A DNA stretch of 14,909 nucleotides from Bacteroidales bacterium (GTDB taxonomy: Bacteria > Bacteroidota > Bacteroidia > Bacteroidales > WCHB1-69), in assembly GCA_031254735.1 (NCBI GenBank), contig JAIRTU010000257.1, positions 1 through 14,909 of the forward strand, given 5' to 3'. The position numbers were made by a program, and so were the translations under genes. The notes under the pieces are model-generated. The model saw only the letters and a program-made list of their open reading frames with translations, had not been told where the DNA came from and did no database searches. Positions 14,140-14,909 of the stretch are shown here, piece by piece; within the stretch, counting starts at the first letter, position 1, and each line of letters begins with the position of its first letter.

Positions 14140-14224
14140 CCCAAAATGTTCATTCCACATTAATTCATCAAAAAAAACATTGATTCTGATTATCAATTTG
14201 TTCTGTTCTACCGGACATTTTGGG
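14140..14224. repeat. Short interspersed repeat, copy 3, with terminal inverted repeats
   Basis: An 85-bp element starts CCCAAAATGTTCATTCC and ends CCGGACATTTTGGG, so its termini are inverted over CCCAAAATGT. The left half matches copies 1 and 2 ('CATTAATTCATC-A8-CATTGATT'). The right half differs and lacks their T6-ATTGAATGAATG arm. The right terminus, inverted, equals the left end of copy 2. This is the best evidence that the family is a tiny transposable element. It directly abuts the transposase remnant at 14246-14380, whose family might mobilise it. Confidence 0.65.
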
Positions 14225-14245
14225 TCATAATGTCGGAAATGTCAA

Positions 14246-14380
14246 TTATTTTTTTCTGTATTTTCTGTCATGTTTTTTATTTTTTTCCAACAATTCGAGA
14301 CATTTTTGTTCATCGGAAAATGTATTTACAACTTCTACTATGTTGCTGAAATTCAGATTAATAGATTGAATATTACTCAT
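14246..14380 (-). pseudogene. N-terminal remnant of an IS1595-like transposase
   Basis: A 44-residue open frame starting MSNIQSINLNFSNIVEVV and continuing 'NTFSDEQKCLELLEK'. This matches the usual N-terminus of IS1595-family (ISXO2-like) transposases, where an F-x-[ST/P]-D-E-Q-x-C-x-x-[FYL]-L-E/K motif precedes a zinc-ribbon. Here the frame runs into a lysine-rich tail and a TAA, and the zinc-ribbon and the catalytic DDE-type domain are missing. It is therefore a truncated copy, probably deleted just after codon 33. The adjacent 85-bp inverted-repeat element may mark the deletion junction or an old element end. The family call is by eye from a short segment. Confidence 0.6.
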
Positions 14381-14393
14381 ATCTTTATCTATT

Positions 14394-14464
14394 TAATATG
14401 AGTCTTAATACCGTAGAAACAAAAAAATATCAGAGGCATTTGAAAAAAATAATCACTCATATTA
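14394..14464. repeat. 10-bp inverted repeat flanking a 51-bp spacer
   Basis: TAATATGAGT (14394-14403) and ACTCATATTA (14455-14464) are perfect inverses. They lie between the transposase remnant and the promoter at 14475. They could be a regulator operator pair for the downstream gene or old element termini; the sequence alone does not decide. Confidence 0.45.
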
Positions 14465-14474
14465 AAAAAAATGG

Positions 14475-14483
14475 TATCTTTGC
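14475..14483 (+). promoter_or_regulatory. Bacteroidota -7 box before the last gene
   Basis: TATCTTTGC, an exact -7 match. The nearest TTTG upstream (14439-14442) is 32 bp away, too far for a standard -33 box. If active it would give a leader of about 260 nt before the ATG at 14753, containing two hairpins and a poly-C tract. Confidence 0.55.
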
Positions 14484-14552
14484 AAAGTCACAAAAATAAT
14501 AGTATAAATGACACATTGGGTAAATGACAGAGAAAACGCATTAGCAACATCG

Positions 14553-14576
14553 CTTAGCAAGAAAATTCTTGCTAAG
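14553..14576 (+). promoter_or_regulatory. Perfect 11-bp hairpin in the leader of the last gene
   Basis: CTTAGCAAGAA (14553-14563) and TTCTTGCTAAG (14566-14576) are exact inverses separated by only AA. Folded RNA would need to open about one pair for the loop. No T-run follows. A second, smaller hairpin, TCAGAAA/TTTCTGA, lies at 14681-14699. Together they suggest a structured leader or binding sites for a dimeric regulator. Confidence 0.5.
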
Positions 14577-14597
14577 TATCTGATATTTAGGCGTTTA

Positions 14598-14617
14598 CCC
14601 CCACCCCCCCCCCCCCC
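14598..14617. repeat. Poly-C tract (C5-A-C14)
   Basis: Five C, one A and fourteen C in a row, starkly different from the AT-rich surroundings. Homopolymers of this length are prone to slippage and often mediate phase variation. The tract falls inside a small open frame that could start at 14508 (MTHWVNDRENALATSL) and, at 14 C, stops at 14634-14636 after 42 codons. I do not claim that frame as a gene. Homopolymer length is also a common sequencing error. Confidence 0.7.
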
Positions 14618-14752
14618 ACACACGTACAACTACTGACAATCAGACAGTTGCACCGTTTTTTACGCATAAATTCTTCTATGTCAGAAAGTTAATTTCTGAT
14701 GTGGAAAAATTATATAGTTTAATCAAATTTATCATAATTAAATATCAAGAAA

Positions 14753-14909
14753 ATGGAAGATTTAAAAATCATCACACAAACAGATTTAAAATGCGGATTA
14801 TTAACATTAAGTCCTAAGAAGTTTGAAGATTTATGTAAATATAAAGGTCATCGGATTTGGATTAAGGACAATCTGGGTTGCGAATCCTTTCTGTTAGGCA
14901 ATGACAGTA
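14753..14909 (+). CDS. Unrecognised protein, N-terminal part (runs off the window)
   Basis: An ATG at 14753 opens a frame of 52 codons that continues past the right edge. It begins MEDLKIITQTDLKCGLLTLS and continues through 'KFEDLCKYKGHRIWIKDNLG'. The composition is that of a normal soluble protein, with no signal peptide and no membrane segment in the visible part. I do not recognise the family. It is preceded by an A-rich stretch (AAGAAA) typical of Bacteroidota translation starts. The leader back to the promoter at 14475 carries hairpins and a poly-C tract, so expression may be regulated or switchable. Confidence 0.6.
   Translation, partial: MEDLKIITQTDLKCGLLTLSPKKFEDLCKYKGHRIWIKDNLGCESFLLGNDS

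Noticed and set aside
13912..14196. 94-codon minus-strand frame after the TonB receptor
   Set aside because: It crosses the strong terminator and repeat copy 3, so its openness is explained by AT-rich repeats. No motif or promoter is seen.
14508..14636. Small 42-codon gene containing the poly-C tract
   Set aside because: A proline run from a homopolymer and a random-looking tail are not evidence of a gene; kept only as part of the phase-variation finding.
1..14909. CRISPR arrays, tRNA or rRNA genes, phage modules, toxin-antitoxin pairs
   Set aside because: No regularly spaced repeats, no cloverleaf or rRNA core sequences, and no structural or defence gene signatures were found by eye.

Overview
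The window looks like a piece of a Bacteroidota chromosome, most likely order Bacteroidales. The evidence is the recurring -7 promoter element TAnnTTTG (seen as TATCTTTGC or TACTTTTGC before several genes), AT-rich intergenic DNA, few Shine-Dalgarno sites, ribosomal proteins L30 and L15 of Bacteroidales type, and a TonB-dependent receptor with an N-terminal carboxypeptidase-regulatory-like domain.

Layout. (1) 1-723, minus strand: rpmD, rplO and the first codons of secY, in the usual spc-operon order. rpsE, which normally precedes rpmD, is absent and replaced by about 700 bp without a convincing gene and with its own promoter. (2) 1427-3504, plus strand: a two-gene unit, a DUF898/YjgN-type polytopic membrane protein followed 2 bp later by a membrane-anchored M48 zinc metalloprotease. 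(3) 3571-4635, minus strand: a decayed AlbA_2-like fragment and an intact AraC-family regulator. (4) 4824-10817, plus strand, divergent from the regulator: a tripartite efflux operon of periplasmic adaptor lipoprotein, RND permease, DUF2147 protein and TolC-like outer-membrane factor. (5) 11137-13907: a small histidine-rich exported protein followed by a TonB-dependent receptor, ending in a strong intrinsic terminator. (6) 13987-14752: repeat-rich DNA with a short inverted-repeat element, an IS1595-like transposase remnant, inverted repeats, a promoter and a 14-C homopolymer, then the start of an unrecognised gene that runs off the window.

How it works together. The AraC-type regulator is placed to control both itself and the efflux operon. 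The efflux genes form one complete inner membrane-periplasm-outer membrane pump, and the outer-membrane component has two methionine-rich predicted surface loops. The His-rich protein and TonB receptor look like an uptake unit; a metal or metal complex is a reasonable but unproven substrate.

I do not see a CRISPR array, phage module, toxin-antitoxin pair or recognisable new defence system. The most unusual signals are the broken ribosomal operon, a short repeat family sitting just after three gene 3' ends, the Met-rich loops, the His-rich/TonB pair with a CxxC plug, and the poly-C tract.
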